The position numbers and the translations under genes are program-made. The notes below the pieces were generated by a model, which did no database searches, was not told the origin of the DNA, and saw only the letters and a program-made list of their open reading frames with translations. A DNA stretch of 23,713 nucleotides from CAZZKE01 sp964655005 (GTDB lineage Bacteria; Pseudomonadota; Alphaproteobacteria; Rhodospirillales; JABHCV01). How positions within the stretch are numbered: the stretch's first letter is position 1; each line of letters begins with the position of its first letter. The DNA is taken from the NCBI GenBank assembly GCA_964655005.1, contig CAZZKE010000043.1:1-23713 (forward strand). Reading direction: 5' to 3'. This document shows positions 7,118 to 14,834 of this stretch, piece by piece.

Positions 7118-8083
7118 ATGATGACTACATTACGTACAATAATTATGACCGGCATGGTCGCATTAATGCCAATGACGATGGCCGTGGCCGGCCAGGACAA
7201 GGCCTATCCCGACAAGCCGGTAAACTATATCATTCCTTTTGGGCCGGGTGGTGAATCCGATATTACCGCCCGCCTGCAACAGCCCTTCTTCAAGGATAAG
7301 TTCGGCGCCGATCTGGTGGTTTCCTATAAGCCGGGCGGCGGCGGCGCGGTGGGCTGGTCCCAGCTTAACGGCATCAAGGGTGACGGCTATACGATCATGG
7401 GCATCAATCTGCCCCATATCATTGTCAAACCGTTGCAGAAGAATGTCGGCTTCGCCACCAAGGACATTACCGGGATTTACATGTTCCATTACACCCCGGA
7501 CGCCATCGTCGTTAAAAAGGACAGCCCCTTCAAGACGCTTAAGGATTTGATAAAATACGCCAAGGCGAATCCGGGCAAGCTGACCATGTCGGGGTCGGGC
7601 AAGGGCACGGCCAACCACATCGCCAAGGTGCGGTTTGACAAAATGGCGGGTGTCAATACCACCTATGTCGCCTTCAAGGGCACGGGCAAGGCCGCCGCCG
7701 CCATGCTTGGCGATCAGGTCAAGGCCGAATGGGGCTATACCTCGGTGGGCGCCAAATACGGCAACGAGGTGCGCTTGCTGGCGGTTGCCATGAATAAACG
7801 CCATCCCAGGTTCCCCAATGTACCGACCTTTAATGAACTGGGCTTTGACCTGGTGTCCGGCGCCTATCGTGGTATTGCCGTTCCCAAATCGACGCCGGAA
7901 AATATCCGCGTGAAACTGTCGAAGATGATCGGTGAAATCAATGCCGATCCGGCCTTTCGCAAGAAGATGGAAGACGCCGGCATGGCCCTGCTTGATGTGG
8001 ACTACGCGGGGATGGGGGCTTTCATGGCCAAGATGACGGACATATACACCAAAGCCGCCCGCGAAGCCGGCATCATCAAGTAG
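7118..8083 (+). CDS. slcH: TTT-family periplasmic solute-binding protein, candidate sulfolactate receptor SlcH
   Basis: This is a TctC/Bug-family binding protein (321 aa) that captures the substrate in the periplasm and delivers it to the TctA/TctB-type membrane pair. A signal peptide (about residues 1-24, ending near AVAGQ) is followed by the family opening YPDKPVNYIIPFGPGGESD. Other landmarks are PLKTL-like FKTLKDLIKYAKANPGKLTM, GSGKGTANHIAK, YVAFKGTGKAAAAMLGDQV and FPNVPTFNELGFDLVSG. The AGGAGG site sits only 3 nt before ATG 7118 and 6 nt before ATG 7121, so the second ATG is probably used. Stem-loops lie on both sides of the gene, consistent with the binding protein being made in excess over the membrane subunits. 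Sulfolactate specificity is inferred from the cluster. Confidence 0.88.
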   Translation: MMTTLRTIIMTGMVALMPMTMAVAGQDKAYPDKPVNYIIPFGPGGESDITARLQQPFFKDKFGADLVVSYKPGGGGAVGWSQLNGIKGDGYTIMGINLPHIIVKPLQKNVGFATKDITGIYMFHYTPDAIVVKKDSPFKTLKDLIKYAKANPGKLTMSGSGKGTANHIAKVRFDKMAGVNTTYVAFKGTGKAAAAMLGDQVKAEWGYTSVGAKYGNEVRLLAVAMNKRHPRFPNVPTFNELGFDLVSGAYRGIAVPKSTPENIRVKLSKMIGEINADPAFRKKMEDAGMALLDVDYAGMGAFMAKMTDIYTKAAREAGIIK

Positions 8084-8089
8084 ACGTAG

Positions 8090-8131
8090 CGTTTAAACAT
8101 GGCCGGCGAACGTTTAAACACTGCCGGTGCT
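8090..8131. repeat. Two 21-bp imperfect direct repeats carrying GTTTAAAC palindromes
   Basis: Units 8090-8110 and 8111-8131 share CGTTTAAACA and a GCCGG block (about 16 of 21 positions identical). Each contains the perfect palindrome GTTTAAAC (8091-8098 and 8112-8119), spaced exactly 21 bp, two helical turns. The second unit runs into the left arm of the following stem-loop. This is possibly a tandem regulator site. Confidence 0.5.
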
Positions 8132-8155
8132 TGGTTGACAAGCGCCGGCAGTGTT
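8117..8155 (+). promoter_or_regulatory. Long intercistronic stem-loop after slcH
   Basis: Positions 8117-8133 pair with 8139-8155 over 17 bp with a single G-U wobble and a 5-nt GTTGA loop, a very stable RNA hairpin. No T-run follows, so it is not a classical terminator. It more likely blocks 3' decay of the suyA-suyB-slcH message and reduces expression of the downstream membrane genes. Sequence structure is certain; the role is inferred. Confidence 0.65.
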
Positions 8156-8191
8156 GCGAGCCTGCATCATTAAGATACGGGACATCACGCA

Positions 8192-9700
8192 GTGCCTGGA
8201 CTCGACTACCTGATTGAAGCGCTGACGCCCTTTCATATCATGCTGGCCCTGGCCGGCGTGGTGGCGGGAACGATAGTCGGATCGCTGCCGGGACTGACCG
8301 CCACCATGGCGGTGGCGGTCCTGATACCCATCACCTTCTCCATGGAGCCGGCGTCGGCCCTTATATTGATGGGCGCTATCTATACCGGGGCGATTTACGG
8401 TGGCGCCTACGCCGCAATTCTTCTGAATACTCCGGGGACGCCTTCGGCCATCGCCACCACCTTCGACGGCTTTCCCATGGCCAAGCGCGGTGACGGCGAC
8501 CTGGCCGTGACCCTGGCCTGCATAGCCTCGGTGGTGGGGGGGCTGGTCGGGGCGGCGTTCCTGCTCTGGCTGTCGCCGCCGCTGGCGAAGGTGGCGCTTG
8601 CCTTCGGACCGGTCGAATATTTCTGGCTGGCGGTGTTCGGGCTGACGATGATTTCCGCCCTTTCCCAGGGCAGCCTTCTGAAGGGCTTGATCGGCGCCTG
8701 TTTCGGCCTGCTGCTGGCTTTCGTCGGGGTCGCCGAAATCAGCGCCGACGTCCGCTTTACCTTCGGCAGCCAGACCCTGCTTGGCGGCATCGAGATAGTT
8801 TCCGCCCTGATTGGCCTTTATTGCATACCGGTACTGATCGATATGGTGGCGACGCCGGACCGCCACCTCAAGATTACGCACAGGACCGGCGGCTTTCGTC
8901 TCGCCGAAGCGCTGGCGATTTCCTGGAAATACAAGTTAAACCTGATCCGCAGTTCGGTGATTGGCACTTTGGTCGGAATCCTGCCCGGAGCGGGCGGCTC
9001 GATTGCCGGGCTGGTAGCCTATTCCGAAGCGCGGCGGGCCTCGAAGAATTCGGAAAATTTTGGCAAGGGGGCGCCCGAGGGCGTCCAGGCCACCGAATCG
9101 GCCAATAACGCCACCGTCGGCGGAGGATTCATTCCGACCCTGGTGCTGGGCATTCCCGGCACGCCGCCCGATGCGGTGATCCTGGGCGCCTTGCTGATCC
9201 AGGGGGTGCGCACCGGACCGACCCTGTTTGCCGATAACGGCTCCACCGTTTACACCTTTATCTACGGCCTGATCCTGGCCACTCTGCTGATGCTGCCCGC
9301 CGGCCTGATCATCGGTCGCTACGCCTATCGTACGATCATCACCGTGCCCAAGGCGATGTTGGTGCCGACCGTGGCGTTCATGACCATAATCGGGTCCTAT
9401 TCGATTAGAAACAGTATCTCCGACGTCATGATCATGATTGCGCTTGGGGTTGTGGGTTGGTTTCTCAACCGCTTCGGCTTCAACCCCTCGCCGATTGTTC
9501 TGGGCCTGATCCTGGGGCGCATCGCCGAACAGGGCTTTGTCCAGGCCTGGACCATCGGCGCCGCGACCGGCGAGTTAATCGCCATGTTCTTCGGCCGTCC
9601 GATTAGTCTGGTAATCATCGCCTTTATTTTACTGTCTCTGTTCTATCCCCTGATACGGGGTTACTGGGCGGCGATAAGGAGTCCGATCGATGTCGATTAA
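8192..9700 (+). CDS. slcG: TTT-family large membrane subunit (TctA-like), candidate sulfolactate transporter SlcG
   Basis: The 502-aa polytopic inner-membrane protein has the TctA family signatures: GTIVGSLPGLTATMAVAVL, YGGAYAAILLNTPGTPSAI followed by DGFPMAKRGDGD in the first half, and LPGAGGSIAGLVAYSEARR, VLGIPGTPPDAVILGALLIQ in the second. It forms the translocation path with the small TctB-like subunit, driven by an ion gradient in known members. The start is a GTG at 8192, with an ACGGGA element about 10 nt upstream. The gene follows a 108-bp gap holding the stem-loop and palindromes. Its 3' end overlaps the next gene by 11 bp. Family assignment is secure. Sulfolactate as the substrate is inferred, and the F/G lettering of the subunits is from memory of the Chromohalobacter cluster. 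Confidence 0.87.
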   Translation: MPGLDYLIEALTPFHIMLALAGVVAGTIVGSLPGLTATMAVAVLIPITFSMEPASALILMGAIYTGAIYGGAYAAILLNTPGTPSAIATTFDGFPMAKRGDGDLAVTLACIASVVGGLVGAAFLLWLSPPLAKVALAFGPVEYFWLAVFGLTMISALSQGSLLKGLIGACFGLLLAFVGVAEISADVRFTFGSQTLLGGIEIVSALIGLYCIPVLIDMVATPDRHLKITHRTGGFRLAEALAISWKYKLNLIRSSVIGTLVGILPGAGGSIAGLVAYSEARRASKNSENFGKGAPEGVQATESANNATVGGGFIPTLVLGIPGTPPDAVILGALLIQGVRTGPTLFADNGSTVYTFIYGLILATLLMLPAGLIIGRYAYRTIITVPKAMLVPTVAFMTIIGSYSIRNSISDVMIMIALGVVGWFLNRFGFNPSPIVLGLILGRIAEQGFVQAWTIGAATGELIAMFFGRPISLVIIAFILLSLFYPLIRGYWAAIRSPIDVD

Positions 9701-10175
9701 TAACCGCCCCGTGAGCACCGGATCGGATGTGGCGGGCACGGTTACGGCGGGCATATTCATATTGGTGGCGGCGGCGGCGCTGTGGGACACGACGACGATG
9801 GTCGATGCGGATTCCTACGTTTTTCCGCGCGCCGTGTTGATCGTAATGATCCTCCTTTGCGGGCTGCTGATAGTCCGTAATCTGGTCCGGCCCGGACCGC
9901 CCGGTGCGAATGCACCTGCGGGCGCCTCGACGCCGCGGCGGGTGCTGTTGGTGGCGGCCATGCTGGGCAGCGTCGCATTGATGCCGGTCATCGGATTTTT
10001 CCTCGCCGGACTGGGGGCCTTCCTGGCGATTATGATGATCGCCATGTATGACACCTGGACACCGTATCGCCGCATTGTTTACCCGCTGTCCTGTGTGGCG
10101 GTCGTGGTCGTATTTTATATCCTGTTCACCCGTGTTCTGCTGGTGCAACTGCCGACCGGCCTTTTGTTCGACTAA
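9690..10175 (+). CDS. slcF: TTT-family small membrane subunit (TctB-like), candidate SlcF
   Basis: The 161-aa protein has four hydrophobic segments, as expected for TctB: about residues 14-30, 45-60, 85-115 and 130-150. The N-terminus contains the family-like AGIFILVAAAALWDT followed by a Phe-Pro-Arg motif (YVFPRAVLIVMI). TctB partners are small four-helix proteins that act with the large TctA subunit. The ATG at 9690 lies inside the end of the large-subunit gene (11-bp overlap), so translational coupling is likely. slcC begins 15 bp after the stop. TctB proteins diverge strongly, so position and topology carry much of the call. Confidence 0.82.
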   Translation: MSINNRPVSTGSDVAGTVTAGIFILVAAAALWDTTTMVDADSYVFPRAVLIVMILLCGLLIVRNLVRPGPPGANAPAGASTPRRVLLVAAMLGSVALMPVIGFFLAGLGAFLAIMMIAMYDTWTPYRRIVYPLSCVAVVVVFYILFTRVLLVQLPTGLLFD

Positions 10176-10190
10176 AAATTAAGGATAATC

Positions 10191-11123
10191 ATGCCCGACA
10201 TCGTCATATCCGAATTCATGGACCAGGACGCCATCGATGACCTGGCCCGCGGTTTCGATGTTCTTTACGACCCCGGTCTGGTCGATCGACCGGGCGACCT
10301 TGCGGCTGTTCTTGGCGGGGCGCGGGGCCTGATCGTGCGCAATCTGACCCAGGTCCGGGACGCCTTGCTGGAAGCCGCGCCCGGCCTTCTGGTGGTCGGG
10401 CGGCTTGGGGTCGGCCTGGATAATATCGACCTGGAAGCCTGCCGGGCCCGGCATATAGAAGTCTGCCCGGCCACCGGGGCCAACGATCAGGCAGTTGCGG
10501 AATACGTTATTGCCGTCGCCCTGATTTTGCTGCGCGGCTCGTACTCGGCCGCCGCCGGGATAATAAAGGGCGATTGGCCGCGCCGCTCCTGCATCGGCCG
10601 CGAGATCGGCGGCAAGCGCCTGGGCCTGATCGGTTTTGGCGGCATCGCCCGCCAGACGGCCACCCGCGCCCGCGCCCTCGGCATGGCGGTGGCGGCCCAC
10701 GATCCGTTCGTCGCCGCCGATGATCCGGCCTGGGACGGCGTCGAGCGTCTCGATATGACCGATCTGATGGCGGCCAGCGACGTCATAAGCCTGCACGTTC
10801 CATTGATCGACGGCACTCGCGGCCTGATCGACGCCGATGCCATTGCCGCCATGAAAAAGGGTGCGATCCTGATCAATACGTCGCGCGGCGGAATTGTCGA
10901 CGAGGCCGCGCTAAGCGCGGGCCTGCGCGGCGGCCATCTGGGCGGCGCGGCGCTCGATGTTTTCGAGACCGAACCGGTAACGGAGAGTTCCGGCCGCCGG
11001 TTCGCCACCGCGCCGAACCTGATCCTGACTCCCCACATCGCCGGCGTGACCGAGGAATCAAATGTCCGGGTCAGTGCGCTCACCGCCGATAATGTGCGGC
11101 GCGTGCTGGAGGCGCGGTCGTGA
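10191..11123 (+). CDS. slcC: (S)-sulfolactate dehydrogenase SlcC (D-isomer 2-hydroxyacid dehydrogenase family)
   Basis: SlcC oxidises (S)-3-sulfolactate to 3-sulfopyruvate with NAD+ (EC 1.1.1.310), the first half of the enantiomer conversion that feeds SuyAB. The 310-aa protein has the 3-phosphoglycerate-dehydrogenase-like architecture: GRLGVGLDNIDLEAC, the Rossmann loop LIGFGGIARQTATRAR, and the catalytic triad R232 in INTSRGGIVDE, E261 in VFETEP and H282 in TPHIAG. The short form lacks the ACT regulatory domain of SerA, arguing against serine biosynthesis. The ATG at 10191 has AAGGA upstream. Its stop overlaps the comC start (GTGA). Specificity rests on gene context; another hydroxyacid could be the substrate if the cluster reading were wrong. 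Confidence 0.86.
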   Translation: MPDIVISEFMDQDAIDDLARGFDVLYDPGLVDRPGDLAAVLGGARGLIVRNLTQVRDALLEAAPGLLVVGRLGVGLDNIDLEACRARHIEVCPATGANDQAVAEYVIAVALILLRGSYSAAAGIIKGDWPRRSCIGREIGGKRLGLIGFGGIARQTATRARALGMAVAAHDPFVAADDPAWDGVERLDMTDLMAASDVISLHVPLIDGTRGLIDADAIAAMKKGAILINTSRGGIVDEAALSAGLRGGHLGGAALDVFETEPVTESSGRRFATAPNLILTPHIAGVTEESNVRVSALTADNVRRVLEARS

Positions 11124-12127
11124 ACGAAATCGTCCTGTCCCTGGATGAACTGCGGGCTTTGGCCGTGGCGGTGCTGGTCGCCAATGATACGTCAAAGACC
11201 AATGCCGCCTGTGTCGCCGAGGCGCTGGTCGCCGCCGAGGCCGACGGCCAGAAGGGCCACGGCATGTCCCGCCTTTCGTCCTACGCGGCCCAGGCGGCGT
11301 CCGGCAAGGTAGACGGCTTGGCGGTCCCCGTGGCCGAGGACGTTTCCGCCGCTGCGGTGCGGATCGACGCCAAGTGGGGATTCGCCTTTCCGGCCATGGC
11401 CCTGGCTATTCGCCGGGTCGCCGTTTTGGCGGCGGATACCGGCATCGCGGTGGCGGCGGTCCGCCGTTCCCATCATTTTGGCCAGGCGGGCTATCACGTC
11501 GAACGACTGGCGGAGCGCGGTCTGGTCGGCCTGGTATTCGGCAACAGCCCCAAGGCCATCGCGCCATGGGGTGGCCGGGACGGGATATTCGGCACCAACC
11601 CCATCGCCTTCGCCGCACCCAGGCGTCAAGGCTTGCCGCTGCTTATAGATCTTAGCCTCAGCAAGGTGGCGCGCGGCAAGGTCATGCTTGCCGCCAAACG
11701 CCACGAAGCGATCCCCGAGGGCTGGGCCTTTGACGCCGACGGGCGACCGACCACCGATGCCGACGCCGCCCTGGCCGGCACCATGGCGCCTATGGGAGAC
11801 GCCAAGGGTGCGGCCCTGGTGATGATGGTCGAGATATTGGCCGCCGCCCTGACCGGCGCCAATTTCGGTTTCGAGGCCTCGTCCTTTTTTGACGCCGACG
11901 GTCCACCGCCAGGGGTCGGCCAGATGCTGCTGGCCATTGATCCGGAACGCCTGTCCGGCGGATTATTCAGCGAACGCATCGAGACACTTTTGAATGCCGT
12001 TCTGGTGCAGTCCGGAACCCGGCTTCCCGGCGCCCGGCGGCAGGAACTTCGCGCCAGGGCCGCGACCGACGGTGTTGCACTGCCCCGCGCGTTGGTCGAT
12101 GAATTAAGAAAATTGGCGGCGTCCTGA
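11120..12127 (+). CDS. comC: (R)-sulfolactate dehydrogenase ComC (type 2 malate/lactate dehydrogenase family)
   Basis: ComC reduces 3-sulfopyruvate to (R)-3-sulfolactate with a nicotinamide cofactor (EC 1.1.1.338), so together SlcC and ComC act as a two-enzyme racemase. The 335-aa protein belongs to the Ldh2/MDH2 oxidoreductase family, which has a non-Rossmann NAD(P) fold. Landmarks are EADGQKGHGMSRLSSYA, the catalytic-His region RRSHHFGQAGYH (H118/H119), GNSPKAIAPWGG, FGTNPIAFAAPRR and DLSLSKVARGK. The start is a GTG at 11120 overlapping the slcC TGA by 4 bp, a translational-coupling geometry. It is the last gene of the operon and converges on the peroxiredoxin gene 46 bp away. The pairing with SlcC is the strongest evidence for a sulfolactate role. 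Confidence 0.87.
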   Translation: MNEIVLSLDELRALAVAVLVANDTSKTNAACVAEALVAAEADGQKGHGMSRLSSYAAQAASGKVDGLAVPVAEDVSAAAVRIDAKWGFAFPAMALAIRRVAVLAADTGIAVAAVRRSHHFGQAGYHVERLAERGLVGLVFGNSPKAIAPWGGRDGIFGTNPIAFAAPRRQGLPLLIDLSLSKVARGKVMLAAKRHEAIPEGWAFDADGRPTTDADAALAGTMAPMGDAKGAALVMMVEILAAALTGANFGFEASSFFDADGPPPGVGQMLLAIDPERLSGGLFSERIETLLNAVLVQSGTRLPGARRQELRARAATDGVALPRALVDELRKLAAS

Positions 12128-12173
12128 TCTGGTCCCGGCGGCCACAGCCGGTAAACCGGAAGCTTTTGCGGGA

Positions 12174-12656
12174 CTACAATTGACCCAGCATGGCCTCGGC
12201 GCTGCTGATCCGGTATTCGCCCGGAGCTTCGCGGTTGAACGTCCTGACCACACCGTCTTCGACGACCATCGAGAAGCGGTCGCAGCGCACGCCCATGCCG
12301 CGCGATGTAAGGTCCAGTTCCAACCCCATGGCCAGGGTCAGTTCCGCCGAGCCGTCGGCGGCCATGACTATGGTATTGCCGACGTTCTGATCTCTGCCCC
12401 AGGCGGCCATGACGAAAGCGTCATTAACCGACAGGCAAATGATCGCCTCGATACCCTTGCCCCGGAGCGCCCCGGCGTTGGCCAGGAAGCTTGGGACATG
12501 CTGCGATGAGCAGGTCGGCGTGAAGGCGCCGGGCAGACCGAACAGGGCGACTTTCTTGCCCTTGAACAGGTCGTTGGTGGCGACGGCGGCGGGGCCGTTT
12601 TCGGTCATCATATAAAGCGTGGCCGATGGTATGGCGTCGCCGGGCTTGATGGTCAT
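12174..12656 (-). CDS. Peroxiredoxin, Prx5/PrxII type
   Basis: This thiol peroxidase reduces peroxides in the cytoplasm. The 160-aa protein has the Prx5-family active site PGAFTPTCSSQHVP with peroxidatic Cys C49. A second Cys, C74 in AIICLSVND, is 25 residues further on, the same spacing as the C51/C76 pair of plant type II peroxiredoxins. A third Cys lies in GMGVRCDRFSM, a stretch that ends in the family signature FSMVVEDGVV. The ATG at 12656 follows a GGGGA-like site. It lies downstream of the DsbD-like gene on the same strand (36-bp gap), suggesting co-transcription and a shared redox theme. In some alphaproteobacteria a similar peroxiredoxin gene lies close to rnhA (from memory). Confidence 0.92.
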   Translation of the reverse strand: MTIKPGDAIPSATLYMMTENGPAAVATNDLFKGKKVALFGLPGAFTPTCSSQHVPSFLANAGALRGKGIEAIICLSVNDAFVMAAWGRDQNVGNTIVMAADGSAELTLAMGLELDLTSRGMGVRCDRFSMVVEDGVVRTFNREAPGEYRISSAEAMLGQL

Positions 12657-12692
12657 GGCAGGTTTTCCCCAGGTTTAAGGTTTTTCAGGTAA

Positions 12693-14834
12693 CTATTTTT
12701 GAACTATGGCTTTGCCCGTGGCTTTTTCGAAACCCGCCAACACCGCGCCGCGGCTAAGCAGTTCGGGCAGCACCACACCCCTCGGCGCGGCCGGTCCATA
12801 GACCGCGTTAAACGGGATGCCGTAACGCTGGAAGCCGGCCAGATAACGGGCGATGTCATCATTGGGCAGGGTCCAGTCGGCCTGCATGGCAACCACGTTG
12901 TCTTGCCGCAGTTTTTCCAGAACGTCGCCTTTGGACAGCACCAGCCCCTTGTTGATCTGGCAGGTAATGCACCAGTCGGCGGTAACATCGACAAATACCG
13001 TCTTGCCGCTCCTGACCAGACTAGGGATGGTTTCCGGCGCGAAGGGTTGCCAGATTTCCTTGAACACCGGGTCGTCGGCGACGCCACGCGCCATGACGGC
13101 GTTGGCCGGCAGCAGCGATGGCGTCGTCAGCGCCAGCAGCGACAGCACGGCGACGGCGCTGCCGCCGACCAGCCACAGGCGCCGCAGTTTGCTGCCCAGA
13201 TAGACCGCCGCCACCATCGCCAGCATCAACAGGCCGATGGCAATCGCCCCGCGATCGCCGATCTGGGCCAGCAGTACGCTTAGCAGCCATACCGCCGTCG
13301 CCGCCAGCGCGAAGCCCAGAATCCGGCGCAGGACGATCATCCAGCGACCGGGCCGGGGCAAGCGGGTGGCCAGTCCGGGGACCGCCGCGATTACCAGATA
13401 GGGCAGCGCCAGGCCGATTCCCAGGGCCGCAAACACCGCGAAGATATCGCCGGTGTCGCGGGCCAGGGCGAACCCGACGGCGGTGCCAAGGAACGGCGCC
13501 GAACAAGGCGTCGCCAGCAGGGTGGCGAAGGCGCCGGTCAGGAAATGGCTCCGCAGGCTGTGCCCGTGACCCGTGCGGTCGCTCAAATCGGTTATCGCAT
13601 GGGGTAGCCGGAATTCAAAAAATCCCCACAGATTGCATGCGAACAGGGTAATCAGAATGGTCATAAAAATCAGAAAAACCGGCTGTTGAAACTGAATTCC
13701 CCAGCCGATCATCAGCCCGGCTTCCTTGAGGCCGACCAGGGCGCCGGCGAGAACCAGAAAGGCGCCGATAACACCGGCGGCCGAGGCCAGGAAGCTTATT
13801 CTGACCTGGCGCCGGTCGCGGCCGCCGTGGCTGACCACGCCAAGCAGTTTGATCGACAGCACCGGCAGCACACAGGGCATAAGGTTTAGTATCAGGCCGC
13901 CAAGGACCGCCAGCGCCAGGATGGTCAGCAGGGCCAGTCCTTCACTGCCCGGATCGCCGGGGGCCGCCTCCAGCGTCCGTTCCGCCGCCCGTTCGCCATC
14001 TACAAAGGTAAATGTCATGGTCCGGCCGGCCAGGCTTCCGGGCGGTTCCAGTTCCTCGGCGCCAAAAACCTTGGAAGCCAGCACGACCCGCCGTTTGCCG
14101 TCGCTGAAACGCAGGTCCGGTTTACCGAAGGCCAGGACATTGGGGCCTTCGACAAACATATCCGGCGCGTTGAATGGCGCTTCGGCGCTTACCGTAACCC
14201 GCACCATCAGGTCCTCGCCGTCCCGGACGGTCTCGGCTTTTTCGATGCGTACCCCAAGGGCGCCGCCGTCGCCCGGTATCTGTACGGTATAGCGGTTTAT
14301 CAAATAGGCAAACGAACTGGCGGTGGCCGGGCCTTGCGGTAAATCCATGGCCACCGCCAGACGGTAGGGCACGCATATTTCGCTGCACGTCAGGAAGTCG
14401 ACCGTGGCGCGCAGGCCAAGCGCCTTGCCGGGCTCTACCGGGCGCACCGTCATCGGCAGCACCACTTCGTCCTTGTAGCCGACGGTTTCCAGGCCAAGCA
14501 CGGAAAAACGGTGCGGCAGCGGCCAGCGGATCACGGCATCTTTCAGATTGCTTGAGCCGGTCCAATCCAGGGTCGGCGGGTAGCCGGCATCGCCGGGCGA
14601 ACGCCAGTATATTTTCCAGCCCGGACGCATCTTGAAGTGCAGGCCGAAGTTCAGCGTGTCCGCCTCGCCGACGGCGTTGGCGGCGGAAATAAGGCGAACC
14701 GAAGTTTGCTCCGTTTCGGCCCAGGGCGAAGCCGCCGTTTGCGCCGCCGCCGGCGGTGTTGGCAGCAGTAGCATCAGGGCCGGGGCAAGGAATAGCAGGG
14801 GCGTAAGAATTCTTCTCATGACGGGGGGGATCAT
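12693..14834 (-). CDS. DsbD/ScsB-family transmembrane thiol-disulfide reductase with C-terminal thioredoxin domain
   Basis: The protein relays electrons from cytoplasmic thioredoxin across the inner membrane to periplasmic thiol substrates. The 713 aa are organised as a signal peptide (hydrophobic stretch LLFLAPALMLLLP), a long periplasmic N-terminal region with a possible redox pair CSEIC, a polytopic core with the two conserved channel cysteines (C321 in NLMPCVLPVLS and C444 in ATPCSAPFLG), and a C-terminal thioredoxin-like domain with CITC (C622 and C625 in DWCITC). The large N-terminal region and overall build resemble ScsB-type members more than E. coli DsbD. Starts at ATG 14834 or ATG 14819 are both possible; neither has a strong ribosome-binding site. 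The peroxiredoxin gene follows 36 bp downstream. Confidence 0.92.
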   Translation of the reverse strand: MIPPVMRRILTPLLFLAPALMLLLPTPPAAAQTAASPWAETEQTSVRLISAANAVGEADTLNFGLHFKMRPGWKIYWRSPGDAGYPPTLDWTGSSNLKDAVIRWPLPHRFSVLGLETVGYKDEVVLPMTVRPVEPGKALGLRATVDFLTCSEICVPYRLAVAMDLPQGPATASSFAYLINRYTVQIPGDGGALGVRIEKAETVRDGEDLMVRVTVSAEAPFNAPDMFVEGPNVLAFGKPDLRFSDGKRRVVLASKVFGAEELEPPGSLAGRTMTFTFVDGERAAERTLEAAPGDPGSEGLALLTILALAVLGGLILNLMPCVLPVLSIKLLGVVSHGGRDRRQVRISFLASAAGVIGAFLVLAGALVGLKEAGLMIGWGIQFQQPVFLIFMTILITLFACNLWGFFEFRLPHAITDLSDRTGHGHSLRSHFLTGAFATLLATPCSAPFLGTAVGFALARDTGDIFAVFAALGIGLALPYLVIAAVPGLATRLPRPGRWMIVLRRILGFALAATAVWLLSVLLAQIGDRGAIAIGLLMLAMVAAVYLGSKLRRLWLVGGSAVAVLSLLALTTPSLLPANAVMARGVADDPVFKEIWQPFAPETIPSLVRSGKTVFVDVTADWCITCQINKGLVLSKGDVLEKLRQDNVVAMQADWTLPNDDIARYLAGFQRYGIPFNAVYGPAAPRGVVLPELLSRGAVLAGFEKATGKAIVQK

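Noticed and set aside
8117..8155. Intrinsic terminator ending the slcH transcript
   Set aside because: The hairpin is strong but is followed by TGCGAGCC rather than a T-run, and the operon genes continue on the same strand.
7118..10175. Tricarboxylate (citrate) transporter TctCAB
   Set aside because: The family name is generic. The operon context offers no citrate metabolism, so a sulfolactate role is preferred while the family assignment is kept.
10191..11123. D-3-phosphoglycerate dehydrogenase (SerA)
   Set aside because: The protein is 310 aa without the C-terminal regulatory domains, no serine genes are adjacent, and it is translationally coupled to comC.
12148..12168. Terminator between comC and the peroxiredoxin gene (CCGG-TAAA-CCGG then AAGCTTTT)
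   Set aside because: The stem is only 4 bp and does not extend, and the T-run is short and displaced. Too weak to annotate.
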